Below, piece by piece: positions 25,012 to 33,050 of a stretch of DNA of 63,981 nucleotides. Position 1 is the first letter of the stretch, and each line of letters begins with the position of its first letter. The position numbers and the translations under genes are program-made. Below the pieces are notes generated by a model that had not been told where the DNA came from, did no database searches, and worked only from the letters and a program-made list of their open reading frames with translations. The DNA comes from JBBDJB01 sp040880125. Its GTDB lineage: Bacteria > Planctomycetota > Planctomycetia > Pirellulales > JBBDJB01. The stretch spans positions 1-63,981 of the forward strand of contig JBBDJB010000055.1 of the NCBI GenBank assembly GCA_040880125.1, written 5' to 3'.

Positions 25012-28000
25012 TTATTTCGCCGCGGGCGTCTTGGCGGCGTGCTGCATGCGTGGCTGCTGCGCGGGCTTTGGCGGCGGCGACGACGTCATCCAGTACAGCA
25101 CGGGGCAGGCCATGTAAATCGTGCTGAAGACACCGGCCACGACGCCGACCACCATTGCAAACGCGAATCCGTGAATCCCCGCCCCACCGACGGCGTAAAG
25201 GATGACCACCACGAGCAAGGTGGTGAAGGAGGTGATCAACGTGCGGCTCAACGTCTGGTTGATGCTGACGTTGATCATGTCGATGCTGATGTCGGGGCTC
25301 TTGCCGCGGACTTCGCGGATGCGGTCGAAGATGACGATCGTGTCGTTCAATGAGTAGCCGATGATCGTCAGGAAGGCTGCGATGATCGGCAGGCTGATCT
25401 TGAACGGATCGAGCAGCAGCACTGAGGCCAAACCGGGCAAAAAGCTCACGATATAGGCCGATAGCGCCAAGGCACCCAGGGTGACGAGCACGTCGTGGAC
25501 CAGGGCCACCACCGCCGCCAGCCCGAACGAAATGTGCTCGAAGCGAATCCAGATATAGCCGATGATGATCATCAGGCTGCCGAACAGGGCGTAGGCTGCT
25601 TGCCGCTGCATGTCGCCGGCCACCTGGCTGCCGATGTTGCTGGCAGACGGAAACACCGGCATGCTCTGCAATTGGTCGTTGAAGGCGGCCAGCGCCTCGC
25701 GCGTCGGCTCCGCATCTACGGCGATTTGCAGCGTCCAGGTCTGAAAGCGTAGATTGCTGCCGGGCTGATAGTTCGGATTGCTCAGGCGGAACGCCGCGTC
25801 CTCGATACCACTCTCCTCGAACGACTGCCGCAACATCGCGGCCAGCGACTCCTGATCGATCGCCTCGCTGAACGTCAGCTCCGTACGCGCTCCGCCGGCA
25901 TAGGGATTGGTCGTATCGCCCGGTGCGCCGGGGATGACCTCCGGGGGCGTGAATTCGATGGCATTGGTGCGGAGCCGGCCCTCGAATTCCTCGACCAGCG
26001 CCGACTGTACCTGCTGAATGTCGCGGTTGCTGGTGTTGATGGAGTACTGGAGTTGATTTTCACCCACACCGATCACGGTAACATCCGGCAGCGCTTCGTT
26101 TTGCGAAACCACTTGCCGCACCGAGGCGATGTCCAATGCCGCGTCCTCTTGAAACAGCACGGTGATGGAAGTGCCGCCCAAAAAATCGATGTCGAGGATG
26201 TCCTTGCCCCGCGAGACCAGGGCCGCCATGCCGATCACGATCAACACCAGCGACGCGGCGACGGCCACAGGCCACTTGCGGAAGAAGTCGATGCGCGTGC
26301 TGCCCAGTAGTTGTGCCATCTTGAGTTGCGTAATCCAACGCCGCTTCTCCGCGATGTCGAAAATGACCCGCGAGCAGAAGATCGCCGTGTACATGCTCAT
26401 GGTGATGCCGAGAAATAGCGTCACCGCGAAGCCTTTGATCTGATCGGTACCGATGGCATATAGCACCACCGCGGTGATCAGCGTGGTGACGTTGGAGTCG
26501 ACGATGGCCGTCGTCGCCCGATCGAAGCCGTTGCGGATCGCCATCCGCAGGGCGGCTCCGCGGTTTAACTCCTCCCGAATGCGCTCGAAAATCAGCACGT
26601 TGGCATCGACCGCCATACCGATCGTCAGAACTAGCCCCGCCAGGCCGGGTAGCGTGAAGGCGGCATTGATGAGTACCATCACCGCCAGAATCAACAGCAG
26701 GTTGGTAAACAGCGCGGCGCAGGCGACGATCCCGGCGAACCGATAGTAGAACAGCATGAACAGCGGCACGACGATCATTCCCAGGGCCATCGCCCTGGAA
26801 CCGGCGCGCACCGTGTCGGCCCCCAGTGTCGCGCTAACGTCCTCCTGGCTGATCGGATCGCTGTTCAGCGCGGTGGGCAGGCTGCCGGCGCTGAGGATGC
26901 TGATGATGAACTGGATTTCTTGCTTGGTGAAGTCGCCGCTGATCTGACCTTGCTCGGTGATCATCGACTGGATCTGCGGCGCGGAGAGCAGCCGGTTGTC
27001 CAGCACGATGCCCAGCCGCCGAAAGAAGTTCGTGGCGCGGATCGGCAGGTTGTCGCCGGTCAGGCGGCCGAACTGGGTGGCGCCGCGGGCGTTGAAGCGG
27101 AAGTTCACCGCGGGGCGGCCCGTCTCGTCGACGCCTTCGCTGACCCGGGCCAGCATATCGCCGGTGACGTTCCGCGGGTCGAGGATGACCAGCACCTCGG
27201 TCTGGCCATCGGGACGCGGCCGTGTGATCAGCCCCGTCTCACGCTCCAGGTCGAACTGCTGCTCATCGAGAATCACCCAGCGGGCCACGTCACGGCCGTC
27301 CATTTCCACGACGCGCGAGCCCGGGTCGGCCAGGGCCGCCTCGATGATTTGCTCGTGGTCATTGCGGTTGGCGACGATGCGAAATTCCAATGCCCCGGAG
27401 GTGCTGATGGTGCGCTTGATGTGGCGAATCTCGGCCTCGCCCGCCTTTGGGATGACGATCTCCACCTGCTCTTGACCGTAGGGACGGATGATGACTTCCT
27501 TCACTCCGCCGGGATTCACTCGCTGGGCAAGTGCTGCGATCATCTGCTCCATCTGGATCTCTTCGCCGGCGGCCTTGGCCTCCGGATCGATCTCGTAGAT
27601 CAGTTTCACTCCGCCGCTGAGGTCCGGCCCCAGCTTCGGCGGCCAGCCGAAATAGCAGATCACGGCAGCGGCCAGCACGGTACACAGCACCAGCCCGATC
27701 TTCCACGAGTGATCCGGCATCCGCAGCTTCCGGCCGAGGTGTCCTCCTAAGAGAAACGGCACCACAAGCACCGCCAGCACGATTAACAGCAGCCACAGCC
27801 CACCGATGGCGGATTCCTCGGCCTCCGCCGGTTCCGCCGTCGTCTCGGCGGCGCCAACCGATCCGGCCGGAGCATCGGGCGCCTGTGCGTCAGGCGCTTC
27901 GGTTTCCGGAACCTGTATATCGGTTTGCTCAGGCACAGCGGGTTGGTCCGTTTCGGCCGGTGTGGTCGGCGATTCGGTCGGAGTTGTCGGTGCCTCTTCC

Positions 28001-28293
28001 GTGGGTTGGGCTGCGTCCGGCCCAGCATCCGCCGCCGGCTGCGCTTCGGGCGATTGCTGTTCGGCCGGGGCTTCTTCCGGCGTGGATTGCTCGGGCGGCG
28101 CCTCCTCAGGCGGGGCCTCCTGGGGCGCCGGCTGCGTTTTGGTCTCCGAATCGGTCTCTGCCTGCGGCGCCGGCGGGTTGTCGGCCGGGGCGTCCTGCGC
28201 CTCCAGGCGGGTTGCGCTGGACGCGGCGAACCACAACCCAAGCAACATCAAAGGCAATAGCGGCCGGCGGAGAATCGGGAGCGTCTTATTCAT
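25012..28293 (-). CDS. secDF: fused SecD-SecF protein translocase subunit
   Basis: A 1093-aa fusion of SecD (about residues 165-650) and SecF (about 690-1070), which uses the proton-motive force to pull exported proteins through SecYEG. SecD signatures are DLSGGVKLIYEID and VDANVLIFERIREELNRG; SecF signatures are DIDFLGGTSI and LNDTIVIFDRIREVRG. Before SecD there is an unusual extension: a signal-like segment (1-33), about 130 residues very rich in Pro, Glu, Gln and Ala, and an extra membrane segment (about 166-187). yajC lies 81 bases upstream and tgt further upstream, the classical tgt-yajC-secDF order. Confidence 0.97.
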   Translation of the reverse strand: MNKTLPILRRPLLPLMLLGLWFAASSATRLEAQDAPADNPPAPQAETDSETKTQPAPQEAPPEEAPPEQSTPEEAPAEQQSPEAQPAADAGPDAAQPTEEAPTTPTESPTTPAETDQPAVPEQTDIQVPETEAPDAQAPDAPAGSVGAAETTAEPAEAEESAIGGLWLLLIVLAVLVVPFLLGGHLGRKLRMPDHSWKIGLVLCTVLAAAVICYFGWPPKLGPDLSGGVKLIYEIDPEAKAAGEEIQMEQMIAALAQRVNPGGVKEVIIRPYGQEQVEIVIPKAGEAEIRHIKRTISTSGALEFRIVANRNDHEQIIEAALADPGSRVVEMDGRDVARWVILDEQQFDLERETGLITRPRPDGQTEVLVILDPRNVTGDMLARVSEGVDETGRPAVNFRFNARGATQFGRLTGDNLPIRATNFFRRLGIVLDNRLLSAPQIQSMITEQGQISGDFTKQEIQFIISILSAGSLPTALNSDPISQEDVSATLGADTVRAGSRAMALGMIVVPLFMLFYYRFAGIVACAALFTNLLLILAVMVLINAAFTLPGLAGLVLTIGMAVDANVLIFERIREELNRGAALRMAIRNGFDRATTAIVDSNVTTLITAVVLYAIGTDQIKGFAVTLFLGITMSMYTAIFCSRVIFDIAEKRRWITQLKMAQLLGSTRIDFFRKWPVAVAASLVLIVIGMAALVSRGKDILDIDFLGGTSITVLFQEDAALDIASVRQVVSQNEALPDVTVIGVGENQLQYSINTSNRDIQQVQSALVEEFEGRLRTNAIEFTPPEVIPGAPGDTTNPYAGGARTELTFSEAIDQESLAAMLRQSFEESGIEDAAFRLSNPNYQPGSNLRFQTWTLQIAVDAEPTREALAAFNDQLQSMPVFPSASNIGSQVAGDMQRQAAYALFGSLMIIIGYIWIRFEHISFGLAAVVALVHDVLVTLGALALSAYIVSFLPGLASVLLLDPFKISLPIIAAFLTIIGYSLNDTIVIFDRIREVRGKSPDISIDMINVSINQTLSRTLITSFTTLLVVVILYAVGGAGIHGFAFAMVVGVVAGVFSTIYMACPVLYWMTSSPPPKPAQQPRMQHAAKTPAAK

Positions 28294-28374
28294 CGGTTAC
28301 ACGCACTTGAATAGGATCCATCCTCCACGCTGGCGGTTGCAGTGCGGCAGGACAGTTCGGTGAAATTAGGGCTG

Positions 28375-28719
28375 CTACTTCTCGCTCTTGGCCCCATCGG
28401 AAAGCACGCGCGCCACCGAGCCGTAGGTCACCGCGAGACGCGTGTTATTGCTTTCATCGACGCGCAGGACGACTTCGTCCTTTTCGCGATTTACGCTGTT
28501 GACCACACCGTAGATACCGCCCACTGTCACGACCCGATCATTTTTCTTCAGCGAGGTGAGCAGGTTCTGGTGGGCCTTTTGCTTGTTGCGTTCGGGCCGG
28601 ATGATCAACAGGTAAAACAACACGAAGATGATCGCCAGCGCGGGAAGCATCGAGGTAAACCCGGGACCTTCGGCCGCCTCCTGAGCAAACAGCACGAATG
28701 TCGGCAGATCGATGAACAT
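28375..28719 (-). CDS. yajC: preprotein translocase subunit YajC
   Basis: A 114-aa small accessory protein of the Sec holotranslocon. One membrane segment (MLPALAIIFVLFYLLIIRP) is followed by the YajC basic motif RPERNKQK and the KKNDRVVTVGGIYGVV core. The start is ATG 28719 (MFIDLPTFVLFAQEA); the upstream extension in the open frame is not conserved. It precedes secDF by 81 bases in the same orientation. Confidence 0.95.
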   Translation of the reverse strand: MFIDLPTFVLFAQEAAEGPGFTSMLPALAIIFVLFYLLIIRPERNKQKAHQNLLTSLKKNDRVVTVGGIYGVVNSVNREKDEVVLRVDESNNTRLAVTYGSVARVLSDGAKSEK

Positions 28720-28868
28720 CGCGTCGACGCGGTGGGAACAGAAACGGCCCGGCACCAATTCGCGCCGGGCCAGGGGCCAAAGGCATCGCTCGTAATCATA
28801 AAGCGATGCGCCGCAACGAGCAAGGGCACCTCGGCGGCGGTAACGTGAGCCTCGGCCGGCGCCCTTGG

Positions 28869-28898
28869 GGGTGCCACGGCTGGCTCGTCCAGCCGTGC
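28869..28898. repeat. family D palindromic repeat
   Basis: GGTGCCACGGCTGG-CTCGT-CCAGCCGTGC, a near-perfect stem-loop between tgt and yajC. Confidence 0.8.
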
Positions 28899-28984
28899 TT
28901 AGGAAGCTCGACGGCCGAGGCGACCGCCTGTACCGGACGGCGCTGCCCGGCTCCGTCGCTGAGAGGAGTCGCTACACTGGAAGC

Positions 28985-29015
28985 GGCACGGCGGGACAAG
29001 CCCGCCGTGGCACCC
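28985..29015. repeat. family D palindromic repeat (inverted copy)
   Basis: GGCACGGCGGG-ACAAG-CCCGCCGTGGCACCC, 22 bases after the tgt stop; opposite orientation to 28869-28898. Confidence 0.8.
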
Positions 29016-29036
29016 GGCGCCGAGTTTCGGCGGATT

Positions 29037-30152
29037 TCACACGCCCCAGCCGCGGCGCTTCGCCTCGCGGAACGCTGCGAAGCGATCCTGCTCGATCGCA
29101 GCCCGGGTGGCCGCCAGCATGCGCTGGTAATAGGTCAAATTGTGGATCGACAAGAGGATCGGCCCGAGCATCTCTCGGGCCATGAACAGATGTCGCAGGT
29201 AACCCCGGCTGTGACGGCAAGCGGCACAGGGGCAGTCCTCCTCCAATGGGCGGCGATCGAGCCGGTGCGACTCGTTGCGGAGCCGCAGCGGCCCGGCATC
29301 GGTGAACGCCAGAGCGTTCCGCCCATTCCGGGTGGGCATCACGCAGTCGAACAGGTCGATCCCCTTGCGAATCGCTTCCAGCAAATCTTCCGGCCGGCCG
29401 ACGCCCATCAGATAGCGCGGCGCCGCGGACGGCAGTGCGGGGCACACACCGTCCAGCACGCGGTACATCTCCTCGGGCGGCTCGCCGACGCTCAGTCCTC
29501 CGACTGCATAGCCGAAAAAGTCCAGCTCTACGAGTTGCTCGGCGCAGGTACGTCGCAATTCGACATCCAACCCGCCCTGCACGATGGCGAACTGCTCCTG
29601 GTCCGGCCGGGTTGAGGCGTCGCGACAGCGACGGGCCCAGCGGACGCTCCGCTCAGTCGCCTCGCGAACCGTCTTATCGTCGTTCGGCAACGCCACCACG
29701 TGGTCGAGCACCATGGCGATGTCGCTGCCGAACTGTTCCTGGATCTCGACCGCCCGTTCGGGAGTCAATTCCATGCGAGAGCCGTCGATGTGAGAGCGGA
29801 ACACGGCCCCTTGTTCGCCGATCGAAGTCATCTGCGCGAGGCTGAACAGTTGAAAACCGCCGCTGTCGGTGAGGATCGGTCCGTCCCAGCCCATCAGCGC
29901 GTGCAGCCCTCCTAGCGCTGCCACCGCCGTTTCGCCGGGCCGCAATGCGAGGTGATAGGTGTTGGCTAGCACCATTTGGGCGCCGGTGGCGCGGATTGCC
30001 GCGACATCGAGTCCCTTCACGGTCCCCTGTGTGCCGACCGGCATGAAGGCAGGCAATTGCACCTGGCCGTGCGGCGTAGTGAGCGTGCCGCGCCGGGCAG
30101 CGCAGTCGGCCGACACGTGGTGCAGTTCGAAGGAAAAGCCTGCTTTGGCCAT
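29037..30152 (-). CDS. tgt: queuine tRNA-ribosyltransferase
   Basis: Tgt exchanges the wobble guanine (G34) of GUN-anticodon tRNAs for preQ1 in the queuosine pathway. Signatures: MPVGTQGTVKG near the start, LTDSGGFQLFSL (catalytic region), YAVGGLSVGEPPEEM, and the zinc motif CPCAACRHSRGYLRHLF near the C-terminus. The 371-aa length is standard. The start is ATG 30152 (MAKAGFSFELHHV). It is preceded by 31 bases from the SpoIID-like gene and followed by yajC-secDF, so it is probably part of one transcript. Confidence 0.97.
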   Translation of the reverse strand: MAKAGFSFELHHVSADCAARRGTLTTPHGQVQLPAFMPVGTQGTVKGLDVAAIRATGAQMVLANTYHLALRPGETAVAALGGLHALMGWDGPILTDSGGFQLFSLAQMTSIGEQGAVFRSHIDGSRMELTPERAVEIQEQFGSDIAMVLDHVVALPNDDKTVREATERSVRWARRCRDASTRPDQEQFAIVQGGLDVELRRTCAEQLVELDFFGYAVGGLSVGEPPEEMYRVLDGVCPALPSAAPRYLMGVGRPEDLLEAIRKGIDLFDCVMPTRNGRNALAFTDAGPLRLRNESHRLDRRPLEEDCPCAACRHSRGYLRHLFMAREMLGPILLSIHNLTYYQRMLAATRAAIEQDRFAAFREAKRRGWGV

Positions 30153-30183
30153 GGCGATCACTGGCGGCGCGGTGCCGCTGGTA

Positions 30184-31437
30184 TTATTCGAGGACTCGCA
30201 ACTCACTGCCGGGATAGTAGTGGCCGAGAATCTGGTGGCAGTCGTGGCCGCGCTCGGCACGGCCGCGTGCACCCCACTGGCACAGCCCGACTGAATGCCC
30301 CCAGCCGCGACCGTGGACATCGAGCCGATCGCCATCGAGCTTTAATTCGTATCTCGCGCTAGCGGCGTCTGCTGCCCCCAGCACGTACAGGCGAAAGTTG
30401 ACGGACGACACCTGGGCCTCTGCCTGGTTTCCACGCACGATCACCTGCGGCAGCCGTGCGGGATCGTCCACGGCGGAGTGGATCGAGCGGATTTGGCCGA
30501 CGTCTTCACCGATCCTCACGAGGTAGTCGCGCAGCTTCGGCTCGAACTGTTCTCGCAATAACTCCTGTCGCCAGCGATATCTCGGCGCATCGCTGCAGTC
30601 GACGCAAGCCACGCCCACCAGCGGCGGGGCGGCATCGCCGAACACGTCGGACCCACGGAGCGTGTGGTCGCCGCACACAGCCGCGTAGTACGTGCAAAAC
30701 AGCCGGTCGCCGTAGACGAGCACCATGCCGCGCGTCTGGTCGATCACACGGCGGCTGGCGGCCGACTCGACGGCCAGTGCCCGGCCGGAATCCGCAACGT
30801 ACTGCATGCCGCCGTACGCCTGACTTCGCTGCGAGTCGAATACGTCGTAATCGCGGTTCTCGCCGGTGGTCTTCATTTGGTAGAGCACGAACGAGCGGGC
30901 GACAATCGCCTGCGCTTGCTGGGCCGCCAAAGGGAAATCGGCCGGCATCTCGCTGGGCAGCACGCTGGCCACGTAATCCTCGACCGGCACGACGTTGACA
31001 ACCGAAAGGGGGCCGTCGTCGCGGCGGATCAACTGCAGCGAGCCCCGGTAGCGGCGGTCGTCCACCCACAGGTCGCCGTCGCGCTGAACCTCGATCGAGA
31101 GCCGCGGCGCGGGGAAGTCGCGCTCACCGATGCGGATGCCCTCCGGCTCGGCCTCGACGGAAGTTTCGCCGAGCTTATGCCCTTGGGCGACGATCGACCA
31201 CTGATCCTCGCCCAGCACGCGATACGGCCCGTCAATCCGCAAGGAGAAGCGCTCGCGCGAGACGTCCCCCAGCAAGACGCGAACCGACGGCAGGCCGCTG
31301 CTCGGTACGAATTCCGCCTGGCCCGATGGGGCTATCGACTCTGGCGATACTGACAGAAGCTGGATGGCCGCAACGCCTGCGATCGCTGCCGTCGCCAACG
31401 CTATCAGGGTCCAACGGCTCACGCTGCAATCCGGCAC
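30184..31437 (-). CDS. SpoIID/LytB domain protein
   Basis: A 417-aa protein with an N-terminal membrane or signal segment (about 9-30) and a SpoIID-type domain. Landmarks are VEDYVASVLPSEMPADFPLAAQQAQAIVARSFVLY (a conserved core), the FCTYYAAVCGDHT segment and the terminal GRGWGHSVGLCQWGARGRAERG, characteristic of SpoIID. In sporulating Firmicutes SpoIID is a lytic transglycosylase acting on peptidoglycan; LytB enhances an amidase. In a non-sporulating outer-membrane organism a peptidoglycan-remodelling role is inferred. It is 31 bases upstream of tgt. Confidence 0.9.
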   Translation of the reverse strand: MPDCSVSRWTLIALATAAIAGVAAIQLLSVSPESIAPSGQAEFVPSSGLPSVRVLLGDVSRERFSLRIDGPYRVLGEDQWSIVAQGHKLGETSVEAEPEGIRIGERDFPAPRLSIEVQRDGDLWVDDRRYRGSLQLIRRDDGPLSVVNVVPVEDYVASVLPSEMPADFPLAAQQAQAIVARSFVLYQMKTTGENRDYDVFDSQRSQAYGGMQYVADSGRALAVESAASRRVIDQTRGMVLVYGDRLFCTYYAAVCGDHTLRGSDVFGDAAPPLVGVACVDCSDAPRYRWRQELLREQFEPKLRDYLVRIGEDVGQIRSIHSAVDDPARLPQVIVRGNQAEAQVSSVNFRLYVLGAADAASARYELKLDGDRLDVHGRGWGHSVGLCQWGARGRAERGHDCHQILGHYYPGSELRVLE

Positions 31438-31522
31438 ACCGGGAAAGATTCTCGAATCGGTTGGATGGGGTAGACGTTCGTGCTTTTCCGAAGAACCAGC
31501 AAGGGCCGTCAGCGGTCAGCGC

Positions 31523-31548
31523 GTAGCACAGACATTCCTGTCTGTGCG
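31523..31548. repeat. family B palindrome
   Basis: GTAGCACAGACATTCCTGTCTGTGC between the TPR/alpha-CTD gene and the SpoIID-like gene. Confidence 0.8.
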
Positions 31549-31570
31549 AGCTCGGGCTTGGAAATAGCCC

Positions 31571-32896
31571 TCAGTCGCCGCGGAGCCTCAAACCGTGCGC
31601 GGTGAGCTTCTCTCGCACTTCGTTCAGGCTGGTTACGCCGAAGTTCTTGCACTCCAGCAGATCGTCGCCCGTGCGACGCACCAGTTCCCCGACAGTCGAG
31701 AGCCCCAGCCGCACCATGCACTTGCGCGCGCGAACCGACAGGTTCAATTCGGCGATCGGCCGATCGAGCAGGGCCTTCTCGTCGGGCGAAAGTGCGTCCG
31801 CATCGAAAGTAGGCTCCTCCTCAAGCCGCTCGTGGGCGAACTGCCCCAAATCCAGCCCCTTGGAGTGCAGCATCTCACGAATCTCGACCAGCGAGGTCTC
31901 CCCGAAGTTCTTGCTGGCCAGCAGTTCCTGCTCGCTGGTGCGGGTCAGATCGCCGAGCGTTTCAATGCCCATCTTCTGCAGGCAGTTCCGGCTGCGGACC
32001 GACAATTCGAAATCGGTCACCGGCACGTTGAGCACCTGGCCGAGCCGGTCGCGTTTCCGCTGCGCTTCTTCGTCGTAGAACATGTCGCGCGAGGCCTCGG
32101 CGTCTTTCAAAAACAGCCGCGCCCTTTCGTGCGATGGATAAGCGTTCAGGACGCGCTGAAAGCACTGCCGCGCCCGTTCGTATTGCTGCATGTCCTCGTA
32201 CAGCAGGCCAAGATTGACCAGCGATCCGACGTGGGCGGGAAACCGCGAGGCCGCCCGCTCGTACAGGCCCAGCGCCGTGGAGTCGTTGCCGCGGCGGTCG
32301 TTTTCCATCGCCAATCCGAACAGCGCCCCGGGGTGCTTGCCGTCGACTTCGACCGCCCGCTCCAGCAACGCAATGACTTCCGTCGGGTTTCCGCCCAAGG
32401 CGGAGACGGTCGCCCCGCGCTGATAGAGATACTCGGCAGTCTGCTCGACCGGTCCGGAGAGATTGTCGAGCGTGGTCAGGGCAGCTTTCACTTCGCCGGC
32501 TCCGCGCTGGGCCTCGGCTCGTCCCAGGGCGCACTCGTCGGCATTGTAGCCTGCCTTGACGGCCTTATCGAAGTGCTCCAGCGCCGTCCGGAAGTCCTCT
32601 TGCGCCAGGGCAGCCTTTGCGAGGTAAAAGTGCGCCAGTGCTCCGCCGTCGGCCGACCGCAGCACGTCGATCGCCTTGGCGAAACGCCCCAACAAGAAGT
32701 AGCACACGCCCAGGCGGACCGCGCTCGCCGGTGTCTGCTCACCCCGAGCTTCCAGTTCGTCGATGCCCTCGCGCAGCAACCGGTAGTTTCCGTAATCCTC
32801 GGAAATGGCGTCGGTCAGTTGTTTGATTTCCTGCGGGCCGAACGCACTTGACGAAACGATCACTTGCTTCAAGTCGGATTCCAAACCTTGAGCCAT
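31571..32896 (-). CDS. TPR protein with two RNA-polymerase alpha-CTD domains
   Basis: A 441-aa fusion. The N-terminal about 280 residues are TPR-like helical repeats (for example FAKAIDVLRSADGGALAHFY, ALGLYERAASRFPAHVGSLV and ERARQCFQRVLNAYPSHERA). Two copies of the RNA-polymerase alpha C-terminal helix-hairpin-helix domain follow: about 280-345 (ELSVRSRNCLQKMGIETLGD ... KNFGETSLVEI) and about 375-441 (NLSVRARKCMVRLGLSTVGE ... KNFGVTSLNEV). Real alpha-CTD binds UP-element DNA and activators. A role in transcription or in bridging proteins to DNA is inferred; it has no alpha-NTD, so it cannot assemble as alpha. ATG 32896 has GGAG nine bases upstream; GTG 32911 is an alternative. Confidence 0.88.
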   Translation of the reverse strand: MAQGLESDLKQVIVSSSAFGPQEIKQLTDAISEDYGNYRLLREGIDELEARGEQTPASAVRLGVCYFLLGRFAKAIDVLRSADGGALAHFYLAKAALAQEDFRTALEHFDKAVKAGYNADECALGRAEAQRGAGEVKAALTTLDNLSGPVEQTAEYLYQRGATVSALGGNPTEVIALLERAVEVDGKHPGALFGLAMENDRRGNDSTALGLYERAASRFPAHVGSLVNLGLLYEDMQQYERARQCFQRVLNAYPSHERARLFLKDAEASRDMFYDEEAQRKRDRLGQVLNVPVTDFELSVRSRNCLQKMGIETLGDLTRTSEQELLASKNFGETSLVEIREMLHSKGLDLGQFAHERLEEEPTFDADALSPDEKALLDRPIAELNLSVRARKCMVRLGLSTVGELVRRTGDDLLECKNFGVTSLNEVREKLTAHGLRLRGD

Positions 32897-33050
32897 TCCC
32901 AGCATCTCCACATCACAGAAAAAATGGACGAATCAGCCGCCCAAGACCAACGCCGTTTCCCACCAGCGACAAGTTGGGAATTGTATCGTATCAGGCGGTC
33001 ACCTGCCAGTCCGCCAGCACTCGGTACGTCCCCGACGGGTACGGGATTCG

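Larger units (their letters stand above)
28720..29036. other. gap between yajC and tgt with two family D stems
   Basis: 317 bases with no gene. It holds a family D repeat in one orientation at 28869-28898 and a copy in the opposite orientation at 28985-29015, so the two could also pair with each other. A third weaker stem, GGAAGCTCGACGGCC, lies between them. Confidence 0.6.
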
